52,314 nt of DNA from Clostridiales bacterium (GTDB lineage: Bacteria; Bacillota; Clostridia; Christensenellales; Aristaeellaceae), in the NCBI GenBank assembly GCA_012729115.1, contig JAAYDR010000099.1, positions 1 to 52,314 of the forward strand, written 5' to 3'. The position numbers and the translations under genes are program-made. Below, one piece after another: positions 35,772 through 43,983 of the stretch (position 1 is the stretch's first letter; each line of letters begins with the position of its first letter). The notes below the pieces were generated by a model. The model had not been told where the DNA came from and did no database searches. It was given only the letters and a program-made list of their open reading frames with translations.

Positions 35772-36731
35772 TTACCGCTTCTTGCCTGATGCCGATTTCT
35801 GTCCGATGACACGGATGCAGGCCTTGGTGATGGCTTCCGCTGTTAGCCCATACTCGCGGAAAAGATCCTGAGGCTTTCCACTCTGTCCAAAGCGGTCCTG
35901 AATCCCCACCTGTTCAAAGGGTACGTATGCCTTGCCCATCAGCGCTTCCGCTATAGCGGAGCCCAACCCACCAATGACGGAGTGTTCCTCTGCCGTGACC
36001 ACCGCACCGCATGTAACAGCCATGTGCAATATGCTTTCCTCATCCAAAGGCTTTATCGTATGAACATTGACCACGGCGGCTGATATCCCTTCCGCATTTA
36101 GCGCTTGGGCGGCTTCCAAAGCCTGTGCAACCATAATTCCACAGGCAAAAATCACCACATCCGTACCTTCCATCAACACGACCGATTTCCCAATTTCAAA
36201 GGGTGTCGCCTCTGTTGTGCAAATGTCAGTGGGAAGACGTCCTGTGCGGATATAGATAGGCCCGTCCTTAGCGGCTGCAGCAAACACAGCCTTCCTCATT
36301 TCAATGGCGTCGCAAGGGGCCAGCACGGTCATACCGGGCAGGACCCGCATCAGCGCGATATCCTCAATCGATTGGTGGCTGCCGCCATCCTCGCCGCAGC
36401 TGGGGCCCGCATGGGATAGACCCAGCTTCACATTGGCGTGGGTGTAGCAGATGGAATTTCGGATCTGCTCGTAAGCACGCCCCGTACCAAACAGAGCAAA
36501 AGTGCTGGCAAACACCTTGTACCCACTGTTGGCCAGCCCGGATGCCGCCGCCATCATATTGGCTTCCGCGATGCCGAAATTATAGAACCGATCCGGATAC
36601 TGGTTGGCAAAATCGACAGACATGGTGGCATGAGCAAGATCTGCGTCAACAACCAGCACATTTTCATCCATGGCGCCCAACTCCGCCAGCGCTTTGCCAT
36701 ACGCTACCCTTGTGGATTGCTTCTCTGGCAT
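35772..36731 (-). CDS. Transketolase, C-terminal subunit
   Basis: A 319-residue protein equal to the pyrimidine-binding and C-terminal domains of transketolase. YNFGIAEANMMAAASGLA holds the catalytic Glu; GPSCGEDGGSHQSIEDIALMR follows, and VTAEEHSVIGGLGSAIAEAL is in the C-terminal domain. With the preceding gene it makes a split transketolase, transferring a two-carbon unit between sugar phosphates with thiamine diphosphate. The ATG at 36731 is preferred to an upstream GTG at 36740. Confidence 0.92.
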   Translation of the reverse strand: MPEKQSTRVAYGKALAELGAMDENVLVVDADLAHATMSVDFANQYPDRFYNFGIAEANMMAAASGLANSGYKVFASTFALFGTGRAYEQIRNSICYTHANVKLGLSHAGPSCGEDGGSHQSIEDIALMRVLPGMTVLAPCDAIEMRKAVFAAAAKDGPIYIRTGRLPTDICTTEATPFEIGKSVVLMEGTDVVIFACGIMVAQALEAAQALNAEGISAAVVNVHTIKPLDEESILHMAVTCGAVVTAEEHSVIGGLGSAIAEALMGKAYVPFEQVGIQDRFGQSGKPQDLFREYGLTAEAITKACIRVIGQKSASGKKR

Positions 36732-36733
36732 AC

Positions 36734-37543
36734 TCAGCACCCCATTTCACGCATCGCTGCGTCGAATTGTTCCTGATCCATGGGCTTTCCGTGCCACCCC
36801 ACGGTATTTTCCATAAAGGAAACACCCTTGCCTTTTATCGTGTGGCAGAGCATAAAGCGTGGCTTATCACTCACAGGACGGTTGAGTGTTTTTGCAATCG
36901 CGTCAATGTCGTGACCATCCACCTCAGAGATTTCCCAGCCAAAGGCCTGGAACTTGTCCAAAATATCACCCAGGGATAACACCTGATCGTTGGTACCGTC
37001 AATCTGAAGCTGATTATAGTCCATGAGCACTGTCAAGTTATTCAGGCGATAATGCGCGGCGGCCATCGCGGCCTCCCATACCAGACCTTCCTGGGCTTCA
37101 CCGTCACCCACCACGCAAAAAACACGAAAATGATGTCCGTCGCGTTTACCTGCCAGAGCATAACCTACCGCAACAGACATACCCTGCCCCAAGGAACCCG
37201 TACTGGCGTCCACACCCGGGGTTTTACGCATATCGGGATGGCCTTGCAAAATGCTGCCCAGTTGCCGAAGTGTCCACAGCGACTCCCGCGAAAAGAATCC
37301 CTTGTCCGCCAACACGGCATACAATGCCGGGCAACCGTGCCCCTTGCTGAGCACCAACCGGTCGCGCTCTGCCCAGGATGGGTTCTGTGGATCATAGCGC
37401 AATACATCGTTATATAATGCAAGTAAAATTTCCACCAAAGACAGGGAGCCGCCGGGATGGCCGGATTGGCAACCATAGAGCATTTTGAGGATGTCGATTC
37501 TGATCTGTCGTGCCTGGTTGATTTGGAGTTCTGTCATAAACAT
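36734..37543 (-). CDS. Transketolase, N-terminal subunit
   Basis: A 269-residue protein, the thiamine-diphosphate-binding half. It has SKGHGCPALYAVLADKG, VDASTGSLGQGMSVAVGYAL and the cofactor motif GDGEAQEGLVWEAAMAAAH ... DYNQLQIDG. It abuts its partner, ending two bases before the partner's ATG. Split transketolases in ABC-transporter operons are usually dedicated to an unusual sugar rather than to the housekeeping pentose pathway. Confidence 0.92.
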   Translation of the reverse strand: MFMTELQINQARQIRIDILKMLYGCQSGHPGGSLSLVEILLALYNDVLRYDPQNPSWAERDRLVLSKGHGCPALYAVLADKGFFSRESLWTLRQLGSILQGHPDMRKTPGVDASTGSLGQGMSVAVGYALAGKRDGHHFRVFCVVGDGEAQEGLVWEAAMAAAHYRLNNLTVLMDYNQLQIDGTNDQVLSLGDILDKFQAFGWEISEVDGHDIDAIAKTLNRPVSDKPRFMLCHTIKGKGVSFMENTVGWHGKPMDQEQFDAAMREMGC

Positions 37544-37573
37544 GCCCTCTCCACAAAATGTATGCCAAGGGAG

Positions 37574-38422
37574 TTATCCCTTAACAGCGCCTGATGTTAG
37601 ACCCGCAACCAGCTTTTTCTGCGCGAAAAAGAACATGAAGCATACGGGTATAACGGTGATGATGCCACCTGCCGTGAGCAACTCCCACTGCACGCCAAAC
37701 TGCCCAATCAGGCTTTTTAGCGCCACGGGAACGGTACGGTTTCGTTCGTTGGTAAACAGGACGGCAAAGGTGTATTCGTTCCAGGATTGCATAAAGATAT
37801 AAACGCCCGTTGCCAGCAAGCAGGGAATCAGCACCGGCAGGATGATGCATATAAACGCTTGGGCCCGGTTAGCCCCGTCCACCATCGCGGCCTCCTCCAG
37901 GGACATTGGCAAATCGTTTAGATAGCCATTGAGCAACCACACCGAAAAGGGAATGGTAAAAGTGGTGTAGGAGAGTACCAGTGAAGCCGGGGTATAGAGG
38001 ATATTCATCTGCCGCATGATGGTAAACAACGGGATCAACAACAGTACGGTTGGGAACATATTGTTGGTCAGAAATAAAACCATCAGGAACTTACGGCCCT
38101 TGTAGCGAAAGCGGGAAAAGGAATAGGCCGCCAGCATGGATACCGTCAGCGACAGCACGGTGGTGATCATGGCCACCACAAAGCTATTCCACATGGGTTT
38201 TAGGAAATTGAACTGGCCAAACAACTGTCCATAGGCAGTAAGCGTAGGATGAACAGGCCAGTATATCACCTGGTTACTATAAAGCTCTTGACTGGGCTTA
38301 ATACTTGTGACCAATGTCCAGTAATAGGGAAACAGCAAAAAAATCAGAATGACAGCCAGGGGCACGAACAACAGAAAAAACCGCTTAAAGGGATGTTTTC
38401 CACGTTTAGCATTGATCTGCAT
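37574..38422 (-). CDS. Sugar ABC transporter permease (MalG type)
   Basis: A 282-residue permease with six hydrophobic spans. The coupling loop is NDLPMSLEEAAMVDGANRAQAF, and the C-terminus is AGLTSGAVKG, a typical MalG-family ending. It pairs with the MalF-type permease three bases upstream. No ATPase gene is in the operon. Confidence 0.93.
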   Translation of the reverse strand: MQINAKRGKHPFKRFFLLFVPLAVILIFLLFPYYWTLVTSIKPSQELYSNQVIYWPVHPTLTAYGQLFGQFNFLKPMWNSFVVAMITTVLSLTVSMLAAYSFSRFRYKGRKFLMVLFLTNNMFPTVLLLIPLFTIMRQMNILYTPASLVLSYTTFTIPFSVWLLNGYLNDLPMSLEEAAMVDGANRAQAFICIILPVLIPCLLATGVYIFMQSWNEYTFAVLFTNERNRTVPVALKSLIGQFGVQWELLTAGGIITVIPVCFMFFFAQKKLVAGLTSGAVKG

Positions 38423-38425
38423 CCG

Positions 38426-39319
38426 TCACACCCCCTGATCCCTAAACATACTTCGCAGATAGGGTATGGAGAATGCCAACAGAATGATGGTAAGGAAAAT
38501 TGCCATGGCGGACGCATACCCCATGTTTAGTGTGCTGGCTTTCAGATATATGTAGATGCTCAGTGTTTGCGTAGCATAGGCCGGACCGCCTTCCGTCATG
38601 TTGAAAATTACATCCACGGAGTTAGCAACCCAGATCACACGAAGCATCGTGGTAACAAAGATAGTGTTTTTCAAAGATGGGATTGTGATGTAACGGAGTT
38701 TTTGCATGCTTCGTGCACCGTCAATATCAGCCGCCTCGTATAAATCCTGGGAGATTCCTTGAAGGCCTGCCAACAGCATCAATGCAAAAAATGGAATTCC
38801 TTGCCACACAATGGTCAGGATCACCGAGGGCAATGCCGTGCTCCGACTGGCTAAAAATGCAATGTTATCGCCAGTTAGACCCGCTCGTTGCAGCAGATCG
38901 TTTACCACGCCATAGTTGCCGTCCAGGAGCCACCGCCACATAAGAGCGATGAGCACACCAGGTGTCACCCACGGAATCAGGCTGACGGAACGCACCAGCC
39001 CCCTGCCGCGAAATCCTTGGTTAAGAAGCAGCGCCAGCGCAAAGCCAAATACAAACTGAAAGCCGACGCCGAACACTACCCATAGAACCGTGCGGTACAA
39101 ACTTGCTGGAAACTGCTTATCCGAAAAGAGCTGTATATAATTCTGAAGTCCGACAAATCCGATTTGCTTAGGCCTGCGCAGGTCATAATTCTGCAAGCTC
39201 ATCAAAATGGCGTTAAGGATGGGTATAAAGACCACGGCGACGACCACCAACAAAGCCGGCAAGACCAGCAGGTATGGCCATATGTTGGTTCTGCGATTAC
39301 GCTTTGGGATAACTTCCAT
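38426..39319 (-). CDS. Sugar ABC transporter permease (MalF type)
   Basis: A 297-residue permease. The first span is YLLVLPALLVVVAVVFIPIL; the coupling loop is GISQDLYEAADIDGARSMQKL; then NMTEGGPAYATQTLSIYIY, a family hallmark. It lies after an internal terminator that follows the binding-protein gene. Confidence 0.93.
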   Translation of the reverse strand: MEVIPKRNRRTNIWPYLLVLPALLVVVAVVFIPILNAILMSLQNYDLRRPKQIGFVGLQNYIQLFSDKQFPASLYRTVLWVVFGVGFQFVFGFALALLLNQGFRGRGLVRSVSLIPWVTPGVLIALMWRWLLDGNYGVVNDLLQRAGLTGDNIAFLASRSTALPSVILTIVWQGIPFFALMLLAGLQGISQDLYEAADIDGARSMQKLRYITIPSLKNTIFVTTMLRVIWVANSVDVIFNMTEGGPAYATQTLSIYIYLKASTLNMGYASAMAIFLTIILLAFSIPYLRSMFRDQGV

Positions 39320-39374
39320 CGGGTTCCGCCCCTTATTATAGTGGTCTCGTGTACTTTTTGCTCGAGCCCCGTTG

Positions 39375-39410
39375 AAAAAAGGGGGAAGGAAACCGCGATT
39401 TCCTTCCCCC
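39375..39410 (-). terminator. Internal terminator after binding-protein gene
   Basis: GGGGGAAGGAAA (39381-39392) pairs with TTTCCTTCCCCC (39399-39410), and the minus strand continues with six T. Located between the binding protein and its permeases, it probably lowers downstream expression. Confidence 0.88.
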
Positions 39411-39425
39411 GCGTATCAGAGGGCG

Positions 39426-40634
39426 TTACTTATATAGTTCCGCCTGAAGGGTCTCCATACATTCTTGGGCTGTTATTTCGCCCAGCAACGCTTGCTGCAC
39501 AGTGTTAGGCCACACAGAATTGATCCATTCGGTGGTGGTATCCAGTACAGGCAGGATACCGGCGAACGGCGCTCCTTCGATTGATACCTTCATAAAGGGA
39601 TTGCTCTGGAACTCATCCAATGCCTTTATGCTGGCAGCCACGGGAACATTGCCGGTTACCTTACACCAAGTCTCCTGTCCTTTTCCGGTGGCAAGGTAGG
39701 CTAACCATTCGAAGGCGGCTTCTTTGTTGGCGCAGGAGGCAAACATGACATTTTCCGTATCGCCCATTGAGGTCCACTGCCCCACGTCGCCGGGGAATAC
39801 GAACGCGCCTACATCCTCACCAAAGGCTTCCACCATTCCGGCGTAGGAACCGATGTGATGAACTGTCATTGCAGTCAGACCGCTCTTAAAGTTGTCAATG
39901 ATCTGGCTGAAACCGTCTGAGGGGGCTGTGGAAGGCGTATAGCCCTTTTGGAACAGGTCGATAAAGTCCTGCATCCCCTGAACGGCTTGCGGTGATGTCA
40001 GGTCGGTAAAGTTGCCACCACGGGCATAAATGAAGCTGCCCCAGGGTTCCTGGCCGCCCTTTGCACCCCGCATACCAAAACCGTACACACCATCTTTGGT
40101 CAACTTGGCGCAAGCATCCAGAAACTCAGCATACGTTGTGGGTGCGCTCAGGCCTGCTGCTGCAAACATGGAGGGACGATAATACACGTAAAGTACCTGG
40201 GTGTTCCAGGGCATCACGTAAACCTTCTCACCGCCACCGACCTGACGCATTACATCCCATAAAGTGGATTCAATTTCGTTATAACCTTCCCAGTCTTTGA
40301 GATAATCATCCAGGGGCGCCAGGAGGTCGTTAGCGACAAAGGATGGCGTGGCCGTTAGTTTCCAACTGGCCACATCGGGACCGCCACCACCCATAGCGGC
40401 CGTAAACACGGTGTTGCTGTACCCGCCGCCATCCCATGGAATCTGCTCACCCACAACAGTGATGCCCTTGCCGTTTGTGGCGTTAAAATCCGCAATCATT
40501 TCCTGCATGGTAGCAGCATAGGCATCGTTATCCGCCCAGAACCAATAGGTGATGGTCACATCCTGCGCATAGGCAAAGGATGCCATTGACAGCATCATGA
40601 CCAGAGCAACGAGGGCACCCAGAATTTTTTTCAT
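39426..40634 (-). CDS. Sugar ABC transporter substrate-binding protein
   Basis: A 402-residue extracellular solute-binding protein (family 1, MalE-like). The signal peptide ends SFAYA-QDVTITYWFW, without a lipobox Cys. Typical segments are GGGGPDVASWK and NKEAAFEWLAYLATG. It would capture a sugar or oligosaccharide for the two permeases. It overlaps the stop of the GntR gene by four bases (ATGA), so regulator and transporter are coupled. Confidence 0.92.
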   Translation of the reverse strand: MKKILGALVALVMMLSMASFAYAQDVTITYWFWADNDAYAATMQEMIADFNATNGKGITVVGEQIPWDGGGYSNTVFTAAMGGGGPDVASWKLTATPSFVANDLLAPLDDYLKDWEGYNEIESTLWDVMRQVGGGEKVYVMPWNTQVLYVYYRPSMFAAAGLSAPTTYAEFLDACAKLTKDGVYGFGMRGAKGGQEPWGSFIYARGGNFTDLTSPQAVQGMQDFIDLFQKGYTPSTAPSDGFSQIIDNFKSGLTAMTVHHIGSYAGMVEAFGEDVGAFVFPGDVGQWTSMGDTENVMFASCANKEAAFEWLAYLATGKGQETWCKVTGNVPVAASIKALDEFQSNPFMKVSIEGAPFAGILPVLDTTTEWINSVWPNTVQQALLGEITAQECMETLQAELYK

Positions 40635-41326
40635 TTTCCTGCTCCTTCCAAATTGTGTTCCACATCGATCAACGTCTGGCTCAAGTGTTGAATAACCGCC
40701 TGTTGAGCATCCAAAGGCTTCTGCGCCAAAATAGCATCGTAGATCTTCTTATGCCAGTAAATTGCCCTCTCATAGCTTCCCTTGACACGCGACGTCTGCA
40801 TATAGCCTTCATTAATGGACTCACAAATCAAGGGAAGCAAGCGGTTGAGAACATCGTTTTGTGTACACTCGGCGATGATGCAGTGAAAGCGGTAATCAAA
40901 GCCCGTGTAATCTTCACCCTTCGCATAGGCCTGTTCCATATCGCGGATGGAGGCATGCATCTGCTGTATGTTTTCATCTGTGCGGCGCTGAGCTGCTATG
41001 TAGGCGATCCCCGGCTCCATCAGTTTGCGCGCTTCAAGCAGATTGGGCAATAGCATGTCCCGGTTCGAAAAACTAAGCCCAAGAGGATCCTTTGTGATCC
41101 CCGTTTTTTTCGCGATGTAGGTACCACGTCCGTGCCGGATCTCCACAATGTTTTCAACCTCGAGGATCTTCACGGCTTCCCGGATGGTGGAACGGCTTAC
41201 GTTGAAGTGTGTGGTCAACGCAGTTTCTGTTGGCATCTTGTCTCCCTCGCTCAATGAGAGCTCGATAACCATGTTCCTGATCTTATCTGCTACGATTTCC
41301 GGAAGCCTTTGTGTGCGATGATCCAT
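40631..41326 (-). CDS. GntR/FadR family transcriptional regulator
   Basis: A 231-residue regulator. The N-terminal winged helix is MPTETALTTHFNVSRSTIREAVKILEVE (in pieces, residues about 27-54), with the wing IVEIRHGRGTYIAKK. The C-terminal all-helical FCD ligand domain contains FHCIIAECTQNDVL and a late HKKIYDAILAQ histidine. It heads the sugar operon and probably represses it through the inverted repeat at 41363-41380, released by an intermediate of the sugar pathway. Confidence 0.92.
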   Translation of the reverse strand: MDHRTQRLPEIVADKIRNMVIELSLSEGDKMPTETALTTHFNVSRSTIREAVKILEVENIVEIRHGRGTYIAKKTGITKDPLGLSFSNRDMLLPNLLEARKLMEPGIAYIAAQRRTDENIQQMHASIRDMEQAYAKGEDYTGFDYRFHCIIAECTQNDVLNRLLPLICESINEGYMQTSRVKGSYERAIYWHKKIYDAILAQKPLDAQQAVIQHLSQTLIDVEHNLEGAGK

Positions 41327-41362
41327 ATCACCCCTTCCCTCCAGTTCTTCTCATCTTGAGCG

Positions 41363-41380
41363 ACATCTGACATCAGATGT
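41363..41380 (-). promoter_or_regulatory. Candidate GntR operator
   Basis: ACATCTG (41363-41369) and CAGATGT (41374-41380) form an inverted repeat around ACAT. It lies just downstream of the promoter -10 box, where a bound repressor would block the start. Confidence 0.7.
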
Positions 41381-41393
41381 ATTTTATGGACTA

Positions 41394-41421
41394 ATTATAA
41401 CCAGTTTTTTTCATGTGTCAA
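41394..41421 (-). promoter_or_regulatory. Promoter of the GntR sugar operon
   Basis: Perfect TTGACA (41416-41421) and TATAAT (41394-41399) with 16 bases between them on the minus strand. Confidence 0.85.
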
Positions 41422-41463
41422 GCGTTGATCCAATTATTTCTGGTTCCAATTGTCCAGACCAAT

Positions 41464-41516
41464 ACATGCTCCTCCTATCAGTATATATCAACATGCTCCT
41501 CCTATCAGTATATATC
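41464..41516. repeat. 27-base tandem duplication
   Basis: The 26-base unit beginning ACATGCTCCTCC occurs at 41464-41489 and, identically, at 41491-41516 with one A between. It lies in the divergent region between the GntR and HTH/kinase promoters. Read on the minus strand, each copy contains TATACT and AGGAGGAG. Confidence 0.9.
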
Positions 41517-41520
41517 TCTC

Positions 41521-41549
41521 TTGTTTCTCCTCCATTGGAATGATATACT
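41521..41549 (+). promoter_or_regulatory. Promoter of the HTH-kinase pair
   Basis: TTGTTT (41521-41526), a 17-base spacer and TATACT (41544-41549), 28 bases upstream of the start codon. Confidence 0.6.
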
Positions 41550-41577
41550 AAAATATATGATCTTTGGAGGAAAAAGC

Positions 41578-42012
41578 ATGCTCAAATGGAACAAGTTGCA
41601 AACTGAAGAGATATTTCATAAGCTGGTATACGAACCTCACGAAGCGCAAGAGGTGCTGGCCGACTTGGAATATGAAAGCGTGACACCATTGCATCTTTTT
41701 CTCCTTGAGCATCTTGCACGGCATGAGTGTACAATCCCTGAAATTATTACAAAAAGCCAGTTAAGCAAACCCTATGTTTATCAAGTATTCGAGGGCAGAA
41801 AACTTCCGGGACGGGATGCGTTGCTTCGCATCGCCTTTGCTATGAACTTTAGTGTTATGCTGACGCAAAAAGCATTATCACTTGCCCAAAAACCAATCCT
41901 GTATCCTCGTGTTCACCGCGATGCAGCGCTCATTTATTGCCTGGGTAAAGGGATGACTCTCTATGAGGTTTCGGAGTTTCTAAGTGCGATCCAGGAGAGG
42001 GCATTGCTATGA
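41578..42012 (+). CDS. HTH protein paired with a Ser/Thr kinase
   Basis: A 144-residue protein with a Cro/C1-like helix-turn-helix at about residues 53-92 (IPEIITKSQLSKPYVYQVFEG, then GRDALLRIAFAMNFSV; pieces shown). Flanking regions are helical, with an N-terminal MLKWNKLQTEEIFHKL. There is no membrane span. GGAGG before the ATG fixes the start. The last four bases overlap the kinase start (ATGA), so the two are made together, and it is a likely phosphorylation target or partner. Whether it binds its own promoter is unknown. Confidence 0.8.
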   Translation: MLKWNKLQTEEIFHKLVYEPHEAQEVLADLEYESVTPLHLFLLEHLARHECTIPEIITKSQLSKPYVYQVFEGRKLPGRDALLRIAFAMNFSVMLTQKALSLAQKPILYPRVHRDAALIYCLGKGMTLYEVSEFLSAIQERALL

Positions 42013-43958
42013 ACGTATCTGAACTGGCAAAGGAATGGAAAGAAACACAATTGGATTCCAGAGTGCTTCCAGCCCGACTGCAAGACGAATACCAGTTTGA
42101 ATCCTGCCTGAAATATACCCAGGAACAGCAAGTATACAAACTGTTGCGCATCAACGATCACACCCCATTTCTCTTAAAGGTGGCCCAGGACGAAGCAGCG
42201 CCCATATTGAAAACAGAATACCGATTTTTATTTGAGTTAGATTTTCCCTTCCTTCCCAATACGATGGATTGCTTTGAGGAGGTTGGCCGTGTTTATCTGC
42301 TGAGGGAGTATCTATCGGGAGAAACATTATATGAGTTGGTAGAAAACCAGGGAGCGTTGCCGTCTGACAAAGCGGTCTTGTTAACACTGTCTGTATGCCA
42401 AATGCTGCATTGCCTCCATACACGCAAGCCTCCCTTGATTCACCGTGACATCAAGCCTCAGAATATCCTATACTCTCCCCAAGGAACCTGCTATTTACTG
42501 GATGTGGGGAGCATTCGGCAGTATGTGCCAGATAAATCCCAGGATACGGTGGTGATGCTGACCCAGGCTACTGCTGCACCGGAGCAGTTTGGGTTTTGGC
42601 AGTCAGACATGCGCACGGATGTATATGCGGTTGGAAAACTCCTCTATTATCTTTTGACAGCGCATTTTTCAGCTGACGAGCCTGATTTGAGCGAAGTGCC
42701 GAAGAGTTTACACCATGTATTGCGTAAATGCCTTTCCTTTTCTCCCCAAAAGAGATATCAAAGCGTTGCGAGTTTGGAGAAAGTTCTGTGCCGCTGGCAT
42801 CGGCTACACAACTGGCACCCAGCGCTTCTTCCACTGACAGGGTTCATCCTATTGGGTTGCGGCATGGCATTCGGTTTCCTGATGGGAAGGCTGACAGCCC
42901 CGATCCTTCCTGCTGAGATGGTTCTTCCGGCGAATGTGCCTGCCGAGACAGCCCTCCCTGCTGAGACATCCACCGCTTCTGTCACCTTTGCTGAGCCCAA
43001 AATCGAGGAAGCAGTTCGGCTGATTCTTCGCAAGGGAAGTGACGAACCCATTTCCCCGAAGGATTTGGGCATGATCTCGGAAATCTACATTTGCGGTAAT
43101 GAAGTCTACCCGGATGCCCAGTCCCATGAGCAAGCATCCTATTCGCACTGGATCGAAAATGAACCAATGGGCACCATCAGAACCTTAGAAGATCTCCTGT
43201 TAATGCCCAACCTTGCAACTGTTGTGCTGGACCGTCAACCGATTTGGGATTTGGAACCTTTCACCAAACTGCCCTGGCTTGAAACCCTGAGCCTATGCAG
43301 GTGCCTGGTTAGAGATATAGCTCCTCTTGCCCGATGCCCGTGGCTCGAAGAGCTTTATCTCCATGGTAACCCCTTGCGGGATCTTTCACCAGTTTCTGAC
43401 TTTCAAAAATTGAAGACCCTTGTTATCCCACAGACCAGGGTCACGGATATTTCAGCGTTGCAGGGAATGAAGCTGGAACGATTGGATACTGCTCATCTTG
43501 AAATTGAAGACTATTCGGTGCTGGAAACCCTTTCACTGCGCGATTTCGCTTCCGTCAACCTGCCTGAAAGCATGTTACCCAGCCTGTCTCGCATGACACG
43601 GCTGGAAAATTTGTCATTCTTTCAAGGCCGCTATCATGATTTACGCTCATTATCCACTCTGCCAGCTTTACGAATTCTAAATGTTACGCAATGCGAAATT
43701 GACGATTACTCAGATATGTCCGGGTTCCCCCACTTGTTCTATTTGAATTTATCTGAACAAAAAATTGAAAACCTAATCCCCTTTCTCGCGCTTGCTGAGC
43801 TGGAATACTTGGTTCTAAGCGACACCATCGTGGAGAAGATTTCTTCGCTGCCTCAATTTACCCATCTGGTAGAACTGACCGTTGACGAGAACTTGGCGGA
43901 GCGCATCGCCCAGACTTTCCCCGGGGTTGAATTTCCTTTCCAAATCATCGTCAACTAG
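42009..43958 (+). CDS. Membrane Ser/Thr kinase with extracellular LRR domain
   Basis: A 649-residue protein. Residues about 28-265 are a protein kinase: Lys57 in FLLKVA, catalytic HRDIKPQN (Asp147), LLDVGS in place of DFG (165-167), AAPEQFG as the APE motif, and RTDVYAVGKLLYYLL. The glycine-rich loop is not recognisable. One membrane span lies at about 272-297, then a Pro/Ala linker (PAEMVLPANVPAETALPAET). From about 385 to 640 run some ten leucine-rich repeats of about 22 residues (LETLSLCRCLVRDIAPLA, LEELYLHGNPLRDLSPVS, LKTLVIPQTRVTDISAL), like internalins. The topology places the kinase inside and the LRR outside, suggesting a surface sensor. Confidence 0.88.
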   Translation: MNVSELAKEWKETQLDSRVLPARLQDEYQFESCLKYTQEQQVYKLLRINDHTPFLLKVAQDEAAPILKTEYRFLFELDFPFLPNTMDCFEEVGRVYLLREYLSGETLYELVENQGALPSDKAVLLTLSVCQMLHCLHTRKPPLIHRDIKPQNILYSPQGTCYLLDVGSIRQYVPDKSQDTVVMLTQATAAPEQFGFWQSDMRTDVYAVGKLLYYLLTAHFSADEPDLSEVPKSLHHVLRKCLSFSPQKRYQSVASLEKVLCRWHRLHNWHPALLPLTGFILLGCGMAFGFLMGRLTAPILPAEMVLPANVPAETALPAETSTASVTFAEPKIEEAVRLILRKGSDEPISPKDLGMISEIYICGNEVYPDAQSHEQASYSHWIENEPMGTIRTLEDLLLMPNLATVVLDRQPIWDLEPFTKLPWLETLSLCRCLVRDIAPLARCPWLEELYLHGNPLRDLSPVSDFQKLKTLVIPQTRVTDISALQGMKLERLDTAHLEIEDYSVLETLSLRDFASVNLPESMLPSLSRMTRLENLSFFQGRYHDLRSLSTLPALRILNVTQCEIDDYSDMSGFPHLFYLNLSEQKIENLIPFLALAELEYLVLSDTIVEKISSLPQFTHLVELTVDENLAERIAQTFPGVEFPFQIIVN

Positions 43959-43983
43959 CACTCTGGACTCTTATATAACCCGT

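Noticed and set aside
41464-41516. Two-copy repeat considered as a CRISPR remnant
   Set aside because: The copies are separated by one base, there is no spacer, and no cas genes are present.
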